Positions 7,025-14,011 of a DNA stretch of 38,517 bases are shown piece after piece. The stretch spans positions 1 through 38,517 of the forward strand of contig JAGHTW010000155.1 of assembly GCA_018065145.1 (NCBI GenBank), given 5' to 3'. This stretch comes from Candidatus Prevotella equi (GTDB lineage: Bacteria > Bacteroidota > Bacteroidia > Bacteroidales > Bacteroidaceae). The notes beneath the pieces are model-generated. The model searched no databases and was not told the DNA's origin. It saw only the letters and a list, made by a program, of their open reading frames with translations. Numbering within the stretch: the first letter of the stretch is position 1; each line of letters starts with the position of its first letter. A program made the translations under genes and the position numbers.

Positions 7025-7519
7025 ATGGGAAGAGTACACAGTTTTTTTGATAAGATTTTTCATAAGTACAATTTCAAACGGACGGGAAATGGCTTCAATA
7101 TAGTTATGAACTATACGCCGCTGGGAATCGCACTGGATCGCGCCCAGCTTGCTCTTGATTCGCAAGTATGGGCAGATATGCAGCAGTACATGCCATTTGC
7201 AACAGGCAACCTGATCAGGCAGACAAATACACTCAATCAGACAGTTTTGGGCACTGGTAAAGTGTACAAATATGATCCAAACGTAGAATATGCGCATTAC
7301 ATGTATGAAGGAATTCTGTACGTCGATCCAGTTTATAGAATCGGCGGATTTTACTCACCTGATTACGGTTTCTGGTCTCGCGCAGGCGTTACAAAAGTAC
7401 CGTCTTCAAGAGGCCTAAATTATACGAATCCTAAAGCAAAACCGCACTGGGATGAAGAGGCAATCAAGAACCATTCAAATGAATGGCTGGCGATTGTAAA
7501 AAAGGAGCTTAATAAATGA
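7025..7519 (+). CDS. Minor capsid protein (Minor_capsid_2-like)
   Basis: A 164-residue protein, ATG 7025 behind AAAAGAGGTG. Residues 30-164 match the phage Minor_capsid_2 pattern: LDRAQLALDSQVWADMQQYM, then PFATGNLIRQ, a tyrosine-rich middle (YAHYMYEG) and a C-terminus containing NPKAKPHWDEEAIKNHSNEW. Such proteins are thought to be head-tail connector or completion components. In many relatives the gene lies after the major capsid gene beside other connector genes; here it sits between portal and MuF. The first 30 residues are an extra basic stretch. A start at 7106 would remove it but lacks a ribosome site. Confidence 0.8.
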   Translation: MGRVHSFFDKIFHKYNFKRTGNGFNIVMNYTPLGIALDRAQLALDSQVWADMQQYMPFATGNLIRQTNTLNQTVLGTGKVYKYDPNVEYAHYMYEGILYVDPVYRIGGFYSPDYGFWSRAGVTKVPSSRGLNYTNPKAKPHWDEEAIKNHSNEWLAIVKKELNK

Positions 7520-8799
7520 TTACTCCTAAATTCTTAGATGAGATAATCGAAGCGACACGGGCAGCAGTCAATAAAATGAACAATCTGTTTATCGTTTTGA
7601 TTGTAAAGAGCATTTGCGCAGCGTTTAAGGCTGGAGAAGATAGACTTCTGACGCCCAGCACAATAAAAAACATAGGCAAACTGCTTAAAAGCGGCATGAA
7701 TGTTGATGATGTGCAAAAGATCATAGAAAAGCAAATGCCGTCCATAAAAAAAGAGATCAGAAAAGCATTCATGCAGTCAGCAAAGGAAATATCAGCGCAT
7801 AACAGCGAGATAGAAGAGCAGATGGTGCAGAATGCAAGGCTGGATGTTAAGCTGCCAAATACAACAGTGGAGGGTATTCCGACAAACCCTGCAGCGCTTA
7901 ACATGACAGTGCATGAAATAAGGGTGCTAGAGGCCGCGTACAGGCGTACAAACGGCACAGTCAATAATATATCCAATTCCATTGCTCCTGCTGTATATGA
8001 GGCTTATACGCAAGCGTGCGATACAGCTATTTTGTCTATACAGAGTGGCAGATCACCTGCACAGGCAATAATGGACGCAGTAGAGGAAGCAACAAAGAAC
8101 GGAATAAAGGTTATCGAGTACAATTCAGGCCGCAAAGACAGTGTAGATGTCGCAATTGCCAGAGCAGTAAGAACTGGAGTGAATCAGGCAAACAGTGAGA
8201 TTATACTTACCAGATGCGCTGAGCTGGGCATTCAGTACGTCAAAGTAAGTCAACACAGAGGCGCAAGAGTTACCCACAAAAACGATTTTACAGATCATTC
8301 TTGGTGGCAGGGCAAAGTTTACAGCCTGAACTGGAACAGTCCTGAGATTTCTGGATTTGTGCACGATGTTCCTGCAGATGATCCGAAATTCGGATACATG
8401 CAGGAGATAAAAACAAAGTATCTGCAAGCACCAAAGGAATTTGATTTTCCTGACTTTGTAAAGACTTGCGGATATGGGCGCATAGAAGGAATTATAGGTA
8501 TAAATTGCCGTCACACTTTTCAGGCGTGGCTTCCAGAATACAATAAAATCACTGCAGAACCGATTGATCCAGAGGACAACGAAAAGCGGTTCAAACTGGA
8601 ACAGAAGCAGCGATCAATGGAAAGAGCAATGCGCGCTTTAAGGCGTGAAATAGAGGCATTTGAAGCGATAGAACCGCAAACAAAGGATACAAAAGATAAA
8701 ATCTCCGAAAGAAAGAGGAAACTGAAACAGATGGGCGCTGAGTTGATGCAATTCTGCAAAGAAAACTCATTGCCGTACTTTTCTGAAAGAATAAGATAA
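7516..8799 (+). CDS. Phage minor capsid protein (Phage_min_cap2 / MuF-like)
   Basis: A 427-residue protein, ATG 7516 overlapping the previous stop (ATGA). The middle holds the family landmarks: VAIARAVRTGVNQANSE, then SQHRGARVTHKNDFTDHSWWQ, and GINCRHTFQAWLPEY near residue 335. These match Phage_min_cap2 (the A118 gp4-type protein), which sits on or inside the capsid near the portal and may be ejected with DNA. The last 80 residues are a charged coiled coil. In relatives this gene follows portal directly, in line with the order here apart from the inserted Minor_capsid_2 gene. No toxin domain is visible at the C-terminus. Confidence 0.88.
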   Translation: MITPKFLDEIIEATRAAVNKMNNLFIVLIVKSICAAFKAGEDRLLTPSTIKNIGKLLKSGMNVDDVQKIIEKQMPSIKKEIRKAFMQSAKEISAHNSEIEEQMVQNARLDVKLPNTTVEGIPTNPAALNMTVHEIRVLEAAYRRTNGTVNNISNSIAPAVYEAYTQACDTAILSIQSGRSPAQAIMDAVEEATKNGIKVIEYNSGRKDSVDVAIARAVRTGVNQANSEIILTRCAELGIQYVKVSQHRGARVTHKNDFTDHSWWQGKVYSLNWNSPEISGFVHDVPADDPKFGYMQEIKTKYLQAPKEFDFPDFVKTCGYGRIEGIIGINCRHTFQAWLPEYNKITAEPIDPEDNEKRFKLEQKQRSMERAMRALRREIEAFEAIEPQTKDTKDKISERKRKLKQMGAELMQFCKENSLPYFSERIR

Positions 8800-8813
8800 A
8801 GGAGGTGCTTCTT

Positions 8814-9173
8814 TTGTATGTAAATTTCAATCCAAACCCTGCACTCAATAAAGTGGGTGATTGTGTAATCAGGGCGTTATGCAAAGCACTGTCGAAACCG
8901 TGGGACGAGGTTTTCTGTGAATTGTGCGCCTATGGGTACAGCGCAAAAGACATGCCGTCAGCTAACCATGTATGGGGCAAATATCTGTCTGATAAGGGCT
9001 TTAAACGCCGCATAATTGATTGCGATTGCACAGTTGATGAATTTTGCGACAAGCACAAAGAAGGGCTTTATATACTTGCTATACAAGGCCATGTGGTGTG
9101 CTGCGTAAATGGTTGCTACTATGACTCATGGGATTCTGGGAAAGAAATTCCTTTGTATTACTGGGAGAGATAA
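8814..9173 (+). CDS. Conserved phage protein, possible papain-like cysteine peptidase fold
   Basis: A 119-residue protein. I choose TTG 8814 because GGAGG (8801-8805) is 8 bases upstream. The track GTG at 8805 lies inside that ribosome site. The pattern is N-terminal GDCVIRALCKAL, later ILAIQGHVVCCV and then YYDSWDSG. Cys, His and Asp in this order and in these contexts resemble papain/C39-like folds. It is a recurrent small protein in the head modules of Bacillota phages and has no assigned role. It might process a head protein or act on a host protein. The catalytic inference rests on motif order only. Confidence 0.65.
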   Translation: MYVNFNPNPALNKVGDCVIRALCKALSKPWDEVFCELCAYGYSAKDMPSANHVWGKYLSDKGFKRRIIDCDCTVDEFCDKHKEGLYILAIQGHVVCCVNGCYYDSWDSGKEIPLYYWER

Positions 9174-9176
9174 AAA

Positions 9177-9377
9177 ATGAAAATCTGTGAATACACCATG
9201 CCAGAGATCAGATACCTGCTGGCAGAGGCAAATTTCACAGAAGATGAGCGCACACTGTTTGAAATGCGGTGTGTGAATGTACCACTGGAAGAATGCGCAG
9301 AGCGAATGAATGTAAGCAACTCAACAGTAAACAGGTTGAGCAAGCGCGTAAAAAATAAAATTGATAAAATTATGTGA
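9177..9377 (+). CDS. Sigma-70 region 4-like HTH protein
   Basis: A 66-residue protein whose C-terminal half, LEECAERMNVSNSTVNRLSKRVKNKI, is a textbook region-4 helix-turn-helix, preceded by FTEDERTLFEMRCV (the usual 'E...l.lR' helix). Small region-4-only proteins of this kind bind DNA or RNA polymerase and may alter phage transcription. It starts 3 bases after the previous stop with GGGAGAG as ribosome site, and is followed by a strong terminator. It is a second candidate, besides 182-472, for a factor acting at the late promoters, although its place inside the late operon fits feedback or later timing better. Confidence 0.75.
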   Translation: MKICEYTMPEIRYLLAEANFTEDERTLFEMRCVNVPLEECAERMNVSNSTVNRLSKRVKNKIDKIM

Positions 9378-9386
9378 TAGTTTTTA

Positions 9387-9419
9387 GGCAGTAAACTGAA
9401 ATGGTTTGCTGCCTTTTTT
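9387..9419 (+). terminator. Intrinsic terminator within the late region
   Basis: GGCAGTAAAC (9387-9396) pairs with GTTTGCTGCC (9404-9413, one G-T wobble) around a 7-base loop, followed by six T. It separates the packaging genes from the next gene group and may be partial or overridden, because no strong promoter is evident right after it. Confidence 0.88.
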
Positions 9420-9521
9420 GCTGCCATAATTAAAACATGATAACACAGTACAACAATCTCTATTTATCCATTGATGATAGAGACATAATTGACGAATTGA
9501 ATAGATTGGAGGCAATAAAGG

Positions 9522-9914
9522 ATGACGACATATCCGTATCAGCAGAATTACTATCCGTACCAGCAGCCGCAGTTCTCACAACCGACGGCAAATACGGGGA
9601 TCAATTGGGTGTCTGGAGAAGGGGCTGCGAAATCTTGGATGGTATCGCGTGGAGAAACTGTACTTTTAATGGACAGTGAAAATCAGTGTTTTTATATCAA
9701 ATCTGCAGATGCAAGCGGTATGCCGTTACCTTTACGCATATTTGATTACACAGAACGCTCCCAGAACGCGCTACAAGGCGCAAATACGGCTTTGATTCAG
9801 AGCAATGATGAATTTGTTACCCGTGCAGAATTTGACGGTTTACGGGCTAAATACGAAGAGCTTGAAAAGCAGATAAAAAGACCAGTAAAGAGGGAGGCAA
9901 AAGCTGATGAGTAA
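9522..9914 (+). CDS. Conserved gut-phage structural-region protein
   Basis: A 130-residue protein, ATG 9522 behind TTGGAGG. The first 30 residues are Tyr/Gln/Pro-rich and repetitive (YPYQQNYYPYQQPQ). A small beta domain follows, WVSGEGAAKSWMVSRGETVLL and CFYIKSADASGMPLPLR, then a short coiled coil and a basic tail. I have seen this arrangement often in clostridial gut phages between the packaging and capsid genes, without known function. The stop overlaps the next start by 8 bases. Likely a small head-associated protein. Confidence 0.7.
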   Translation: MTTYPYQQNYYPYQQPQFSQPTANTGINWVSGEGAAKSWMVSRGETVLLMDSENQCFYIKSADASGMPLPLRIFDYTERSQNALQGANTALIQSNDEFVTRAEFDGLRAKYEELEKQIKRPVKREAKADE

Positions 9915-10119
9915 TCCTTTGTACAATTCACTGGCTGGAAGCATGCCACAAAATAACAACATGATGCAGATGATACAGCAATTTCAGCAATTTAAGCAGA
10001 ACCTGCAAGGAGATCCAAAGCAAATTGTGATGAATATGTTATCAAATGGCCAGATCTCACAGGCACAGCTTAATCAGGCGCAGCAGATGGCAAACCAGTT
10101 GCGCGGCATTCTCAAATAG
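9907..10119 (+). CDS. Small Gln/Asn/Met-rich phage protein
   Basis: A 70-residue protein, ATG 9907 overlapping the previous gene. It is low in complexity: MQMIQQFQQFKQNLQ, then GDPKQIVMNMLSNGQISQAQ and LNQAQQMANQL. It appears mostly helical with no cysteine and no membrane segment. Proteins of this composition accompany the previous gene in many gut phages. The two probably act together, but no role is known. The GAGGCAAAAG sequence upstream can serve as ribosome site. Confidence 0.65.
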   Translation: MSNPLYNSLAGSMPQNNNMMQMIQQFQQFKQNLQGDPKQIVMNMLSNGQISQAQLNQAQQMANQLRGILK

Positions 10120-10124
10120 TATGT

Positions 10125-10153
10125 AAGGTGCACACTTATATAAATATCATAAT
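10125..10153 (+). promoter_or_regulatory. Partial late-promoter-like box before the Cys-rich protein gene
   Basis: AAGGTGCACACTT at 10125-10137 matches the core of the late element (AAGGTGCRTACTT, one change), followed by AT-rich DNA with CATAAT at 10148-10153. The spacing to a -10 differs from the two main late promoters, so it may be a degenerate or differently arranged site. Tentative. Confidence 0.35.
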
Positions 10154-10170
10154 CGAAGGAGATTATTACA

Positions 10171-11010
10171 ATGACAGACGGATTATCAGCAAGTGATGTT
10201 GCTCTGATTCAGGGCAATGGAAGAAGCGGCATGGGTGGCTTTGGTGACGGCGAAGGCTGGTGGGTAATCATTCTCTTTGCACTCATTTTCGGATGGGGCA
10301 GAGGCGGCTGGGGCGGCAACGACTGCGGCAGCAATGGCGGCACATACCTTGGCGAGAATTACGCACTTATCACAGACAATGCAACACTGGAGCGCAAGAT
10401 TGATGGAGTATATGCAGGCATTTGTGACAGCACATTTGCACTGAACAATACCATCAACAACGGTTTTGCGTCAGCACAGAACACAATGACGCAGGGATTT
10501 GCAGGCCTTAACACTGCACTGGTAACACAGGGCTATGAGACAAGAAATGCAGTTACTCAGGATACTATCGGTAACATGCAGAACACAAACCTGCTTCAGG
10601 GTGCTATCAAAGATTGCTGCTGCCAGACTCAGCAGAACCTTGCAGACGTTAAGTATACTATCGGATCTACTGGCGCAGGCATTCAGTCACAGATCCAGCA
10701 GTGCTGCTGCGATGTATCAAGACAGATCGAAAGAGGATTTGCTGATACAAATTACGCAATGGCTACACAGAATTGCGCGACTCTGCAGGCAATTGATAAG
10801 GTTGGCGACAGAATACTTGAAAGACTCACTCAGGACAAGCTTGACGCATTGCGCGATGAAAATGCATCTTTGCGTTTGACTGCTTCACAGACTGCACAGA
10901 ATCAGTATTTGATCAACCAGCTCAAACCTTTGCCCGTTCCCAGCTTCAATGTTCCGAACCCTTGGGGATGTAACTGCAACTGCAATTACGGCGGCACTAC
11001 AATCGCATAG
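10171..11010 (+). CDS. Cys-rich coiled-coil protein with one transmembrane segment
   Basis: A 279-residue protein. Residues 30-44 are hydrophobic (WWVIILFALIFGW), flanked by Gly-rich stretches such as GRGGWGGNDCGSNGG. The rest is a long helical region with phage-fibre-like phasing, interrupted by two CCC clusters (DCCCQTQQ and QQCCCDVSR), and it ends with CNCNCNYGG. The triple-Cys clusters in matching contexts suggest an internal repeat, and disulfide or metal linkage. Members of this type recur in clostridial gut phages next to the two previous genes; function unknown. The membrane segment is unusual in a head module and could mean an ejected or envelope-acting protein. Confidence 0.7.
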   Translation: MTDGLSASDVALIQGNGRSGMGGFGDGEGWWVIILFALIFGWGRGGWGGNDCGSNGGTYLGENYALITDNATLERKIDGVYAGICDSTFALNNTINNGFASAQNTMTQGFAGLNTALVTQGYETRNAVTQDTIGNMQNTNLLQGAIKDCCCQTQQNLADVKYTIGSTGAGIQSQIQQCCCDVSRQIERGFADTNYAMATQNCATLQAIDKVGDRILERLTQDKLDALRDENASLRLTASQTAQNQYLINQLKPLPVPSFNVPNPWGCNCNCNYGGTTIA

Positions 11011-11039
11011 GTAACTTGGAGCATTAGGCTTAGTTGAAA

Positions 11040-11072
11040 GGGTGTTTCATGTTACGTGGGACGCCCTTTTTT
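11040..11072 (+). terminator. Intrinsic terminator (with wobble pairs)
   Basis: GGGTGTTTC (11040-11048) pairs with GGGACGCCC (11058-11066) using G-T wobbles, followed by six T. It lies after the Cys-rich protein gene and just before the ribosome site of the next gene, so readthrough must feed the next gene unless a promoter is missed. Confidence 0.7.
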
Positions 11073-11086
11073 ATGGAGGTGTAAAT

Positions 11087-11494
11087 ATGTTTTTAGGACA
11101 GATTGATAATTATTTTGTCCCTTCAGGAGAAGCAAACAACGTGATCCCTATTCGGACAAAATCAAACACAAACGAAAAGATCATCAATAGACGCGGTATC
11201 ATTTATTTTCCGCAGAACGGGAATTTTGACGTTGATGCAACAATATCTGTAAGCGCAACAGCAGCGCAAAATGTTACTGTGAGCATTTACGCAGAAGATG
11301 GCGCAAGAGCGTCAGTTGTTGCAACAATTCCTGCTCCTCCTGACGGGGAGACGGTTGGCGTTGCAAATGTTTCTCTGGTGGATGCCATTAAAGTAATTCT
11401 GACAAAATACAGAAATATTGCGAATATTTATATCACTGTTGATCAATCAGAAGTAACTGTAAACGGCTATATCAGAATAGAGTATGTGCGATAG
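11087..11494 (+). CDS. Hypothetical beta-rich structural protein
   Basis: A 135-residue protein. ATG 11087 follows TGGAGGTG; the track start at 11042 lies inside the terminator and is rejected. The sequence has regularly alternating hydrophobics typical of a beta sandwich (ATISVSATAAQNVTVSIYAED and later ANIYITVDQSEVTVNGYI). That composition fits a capsid decoration or other particle surface protein, and the gene lies in the head module. No motif allows a firmer call. Confidence 0.6.
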   Translation: MFLGQIDNYFVPSGEANNVIPIRTKSNTNEKIINRRGIIYFPQNGNFDVDATISVSATAAQNVTVSIYAEDGARASVVATIPAPPDGETVGVANVSLVDAIKVILTKYRNIANIYITVDQSEVTVNGYIRIEYVR

Positions 11495-11505
11495 GAGGTG
11501 TTGAT

Positions 11506-11961
11506 ATGGCAAACATGGAAAAAATGATGGATATTGTCTGCGCAGAGATCGAAAAGATTGCAGAAAAAGGACTGACTACACAGAATCTGGAGACAGCATA
11601 TAAACTCATCGACATGATGAAAGATCTGAAGACTGTTGAAGGAATGGAGGAATATTCTGACGGCGAAAGCGGAGCAAGAGGAAGATACGCAAGACGCGAT
11701 GCTATGGGCAGATATGCGAGAAGATACGACGGCGGAAATTCTTATAATGACGGAATGAACGGATACGAGCAGAGATACATGCAGTCAAAGAGAGCATACA
11801 GAAATGATCACAGCATGGCTGCAAAACAGGATATGCTGCAGGATCTGGATGACTTTATGCAGGATATGCACGGCAAGCTGAAAGAACTGAAGCGTGATGC
11901 AGATACACCTGAGGAACGCGAGACCATTGAAAGATACATGAAGATGCTTGAAAGAGTATAA
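11506..11961 (+). CDS. Hypothetical phage protein with RGRYARR repeats
   Basis: A 151-residue protein with a GGAGGTG site before ATG 11506. It has helical ends and a low-complexity centre carrying GARGRYARRDAMGRYARRYDGG, which contains two RYARR units, then Asn/Tyr/Gly-rich sequence. The C-terminal helix is Met-rich and charged (DLDDFMQDMHGKLKELKRD). It is a common protein type in clostridial gut phages before the capsid operon, without assigned function. The Arg/Gly/Tyr centre could bind nucleic acid. It is the last gene before terminator 11977-12002. Confidence 0.6.
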   Translation: MANMEKMMDIVCAEIEKIAEKGLTTQNLETAYKLIDMMKDLKTVEGMEEYSDGESGARGRYARRDAMGRYARRYDGGNSYNDGMNGYEQRYMQSKRAYRNDHSMAAKQDMLQDLDDFMQDMHGKLKELKRDADTPEERETIERYMKMLERV

Positions 11962-11976
11962 TATTCGTGTATCTAG

Positions 11977-12002
11977 GGGCAGTGTAAAAACTGCCCTTTT
12001 TT
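11977..12002 (+). terminator. Intrinsic terminator before late promoter 2
   Basis: GGGCAGT (11977-11983) pairs perfectly with ACTGCCC (11990-11996) around a 6-base loop, followed by six T. It lies immediately upstream of late promoter 2, the same arrangement (terminator, then late element) as at 1523-1599. Confidence 0.92.
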
Positions 12003-12007
12003 GCGTT

Positions 12008-12046
12008 AAAGGTGCATACTTTTTGGATTTTTGCTTGATGTAAAAT
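12008..12046 (+). promoter_or_regulatory. Late promoter 2 (capsid/tail operon)
   Basis: AAAGGTGCATACTTTTT begins a 25-bp element at 12008 that matches late promoter 1 at 24 of 25 positions. The -10 TAAAAT lies at 12041-12046, at exactly the same distance. There is no consensus -35. It drives the scaffold, capsid, tail and lysis genes through a 250-base leader. Confidence 0.75.
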
Positions 12047-12295
12047 AAAAGGGTGGAGCAATCCACATCATCTTGTGTCCTTCTTTCGGATTGGATTGTT
12101 ATTTCTGTACTCGGCGGAAATAGCATGACGCAGTTTAGTTTAGGCTGGTTAAGAGCGCTGTAATCAAAAGATATGCAGAGACGCATGTTCAAATCATGCA
12201 ACTGCGCTTTGGCAGATATGCCTTAAATATCAAATCATAAACAATTCATGGTGGACGCGGTTACACACCTAAAACAACCTAAAATGGAGGAAATT
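12047..12295 (+). other. Long 5' leader of the capsid operon
   Basis: About 250 bases separate the late -10 box from the scaffold start, in contrast to about 33 for late promoter 1. I see no gene in it. Besides the tRNA-like fold it holds a hairpin made by CAATCC (12059-12064) with GGATTG further down, and GGCA-GATA-TGCC (about 12211-12222) just after the cloverleaf. A structured regulatory leader is likely. Confidence 0.55.
12129..12207 (+). ncRNA. tRNA-like cloverleaf in the capsid operon leader
   Basis: A complete cloverleaf can be drawn. The acceptor CGCAGTT/AACTGCG is 7 of 7 Watson-Crick. The T arm is GCATG/CATGC with loop TTCAAAT. The D arm is GTTT/GAGC (two G-T wobbles) with an 11-base loop having A14, G15, GG18-19 and A21. 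U8 and a G15-C48 pair are present. The fifth arm departs: CTGTA/TGCAG closes 11 bases instead of 7. With one bulged A it can zip further (ATC/GAT) to an AAAA tetraloop, leaving no anticodon. There is no encoded CCA. It is therefore either a decayed or odd tRNA or, more likely, a tRNA-mimic leader element. Confidence 0.65.
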
Positions 12296-12892
12296 ATGAA
12301 AACAGACGAACTGAAAGAAAAAGGACTCACAGAGGAACAGATTGCATTTGTAATGGCAGAAAACGGCAAGGATATCGGAAAAGTGCAGAAAAAGCTTGAC
12401 GATATGACTGCTGAAAGAGACAAGGAAGCAACCAGAGCAACGACTGCAGAGGAAACTTTGAAGAAGTTTGAGGGTGTGGACGTTGAGGCCATTAAAAAAG
12501 ATCTTGCAGACTGGAAGACAAAGGCAGAAAAGGCCGAAAGCGATTATGCAGCTAAGATTGCAGAGAGAGACTTTGACGACATGATCAAAGATGCAATTTC
12601 CAGTGCAAACGGACTTAATGCAAAGGCAATCAAAGCACTTTTGGATACAGATGCGCTGAAGGCATCCAAGAACCAGAAGGAAGATGTAGCAGCGGCAATT
12701 AAAGCCCTGAGCGAAGCTGAAGACAGTAAAATGTTGTTTAAGCAGCCTGAGGCAAAAGCGCCTGCGAAATTCACATCTACCAGCACAGGAAGTGCAACAG
12801 GTGGAAATGTAACAAAGGAATCTATTATGGCTATTAAGGATCGCGGTGAGAGACTTCAGGCAATCTCACAGCATAAAGATCTTTTCCAGTAA
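12296..12892 (+). CDS. Capsid scaffold (phage minor structural GP20-like)
   Basis: A 198-residue protein. ATG 12296 follows TGGAGGAAATT; the track start 12248 lies in the leader without a ribosome site. It is Glu/Lys/Ala-rich and almost wholly helical: LTEEQIAFVMAENGKDIGK, then a long coiled coil and a C-terminal FTSTSTGSATGGN linker with a basic helix. This matches GP20-type scaffolds, which direct assembly of the HK97-fold capsid shell and leave before DNA entry. Its place immediately before the major capsid gene supports the call. Confidence 0.88.
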   Translation: MKTDELKEKGLTEEQIAFVMAENGKDIGKVQKKLDDMTAERDKEATRATTAEETLKKFEGVDVEAIKKDLADWKTKAEKAESDYAAKIAERDFDDMIKDAISSANGLNAKAIKALLDTDALKASKNQKEDVAAAIKALSEAEDSKMLFKQPEAKAPAKFTSTSTGSATGGNVTKESIMAIKDRGERLQAISQHKDLFQ

Positions 12893-12964
12893 TGATTTCA
12901 CACCGACCATGCAGCATCACGAGTATGGCCGCTAACCAAAAACAAATATTGGAGGATAAAAACT

Positions 12965-13858
12965 ATGGCAAATGAAGTTTTAAAGACAGCAGAAAACAAC
13001 CTTATCAAAAATGCCGATCTTGCAACCGTAAGACAGATTGATTTTGTATCAAGATTCGGATATTCAACCAAGAAACTCATGGAGCTTCTGGGTGTAACCA
13101 GAATGATCCCCAAGCAGGCAGGCACTGTACTTAAGAGACATACCGTAACTGGTTCTCTTGTAAGTGGCGCAGTTGCAGAGGGTGATATCATTCCTCTTTC
13201 AAAGTACAGCACCGCTGATGTTCCTATTGGTGAAATCACCCTGAACAAGTGGCGCAAGGCTACATCTGCAGAGGCAATTCTTGACAAGGGATTCGATCAG
13301 GCAGTAGGCGAGACCACTGACAAGATGCTTCAGGATATCCAGAATGGAATTAAGGCAGATCTTATTTCCTCACTTACCATCTCTGGCCAGCCTACAGCAA
13401 CTGGTGAAGGTACTCAGGCAGCACTTGCAAACGCATGGGGCAAGCTTGCAAATATCTTTGAGAATGATTCAGTAGAACTTGTATTCTTTATGAATCCTCT
13501 TGATATCGCTGATTATCTTGGCAAGGCAGCAATCACTGTACAGAATGCATTCGGATTCCAGTACGTTGAGAACTTCCTCGGCCTTGGCACTGTTGTTATG
13601 AACAGCGCAATTACTGCTGGTACTTTCTTTGCAACTGCAAAGGAAAACATTGTTGCTTACTATGTTCCTGCAAATGAGAGCGATCTTGCAAAGGCATTTG
13701 ACTTCACATCTGATGAGACTGGCCTTATTGCTATCCATGAGTATGCAGACTACGACAGACTGACTGCAGATGATACCGTTCTTTCTGGTATCAAGGTATT
13801 TGCAGACATGACTGCAGGCGTTATCAAGGGTACAATCACTGCTCCTCTGGGGGAATAG
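12965..13858 (+). CDS. Major capsid protein
   Basis: A 297-residue protein with TTGGAGG before ATG 12965, directly after scaffold. It lacks a long N-terminal delta domain, as expected when a separate scaffold exists. Features typical of the HK97-fold family include an N-terminal helix and arm, a VLKRHTVTGSLVSGAVAEGD extended loop, and a C-terminal ADYDRLTADDTVLSGIKVF strand region. Codon use is more biased than neighbours, which suits a highly expressed gene. The frame ends in CTGGGGGAATAG, and a -1 slip on the G run opens a further 50 codons (next entry). Confidence 0.93.
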   Translation: MANEVLKTAENNLIKNADLATVRQIDFVSRFGYSTKKLMELLGVTRMIPKQAGTVLKRHTVTGSLVSGAVAEGDIIPLSKYSTADVPIGEITLNKWRKATSAEAILDKGFDQAVGETTDKMLQDIQNGIKADLISSLTISGQPTATGEGTQAALANAWGKLANIFENDSVELVFFMNPLDIADYLGKAAITVQNAFGFQYVENFLGLGTVVMNSAITAGTFFATAKENIVAYYVPANESDLAKAFDFTSDETGLIAIHEYADYDRLTADDTVLSGIKVFADMTAGVIKGTITAPLGE

Positions 13859-14007
13859 CAGGGTATAGTTTAACTGGTTATTCAGCAAGCGAGCTTGATA
13901 ATATGACAATCTCAGAAATCAAGGCGCTTGCTGCAGAGTTAGGCTATACCATTACCAAGACAAGAAAAGCAGAAATCATTGAAGAGTTTATCGCAGAACA
14001 GGGGTGA
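13855..14007 (+). CDS. Capsid C-terminal HeH/LEM-like extension reached by -1 frameshift
   Basis: In the -1 frame relative to the capsid gene, translation continues for 50 codons past the capsid stop to TGA 14005. The residues read as real protein, with SASELDNMTISEIKALAAELGY then TKTRKAEIIEEFIAEQG when split at the turn; this is a HeH/LEM-like helix-loop-helix. The frame has no start codon before ATG 13903, which lacks a ribosome site and would cut the domain. The slip site G GGG GAA sits directly before the stop. Programmed frameshifting that extends capsid proteins is known in Listeria phage PSA. The alternative is a lost base in a G run. Confidence 0.6.
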   Translation: MAGYSLTGYSASELDNMTISEIKALAAELGYTITKTRKAEIIEEFIAEQG

Positions 14008-14011
14008 TTGG

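Noticed and set aside
6755-7297. 180-residue minus-strand ORF crossing the portal-minor capsid gap
   Set aside because: No ribosome site, opposite to a solid operon, and overlaps the portal and minor capsid genes in a shadow frame; composition is unlike protein.
9437-9679. 80-residue + ORF before the 9522 gene
   Set aside because: No ribosome site before ATG 9437 and over 150 bases overlap with the well-supported 9522-9914 gene; at most a short leader peptide.
13861-13900. tRNA-like start after the capsid gene (GGGTATAGTTTAACTGGTT)
   Set aside because: Resembles a tRNA 5' end, but no matching acceptor 3' strand or T arm follows, and the sequence is explained as coding in the frameshift extension.
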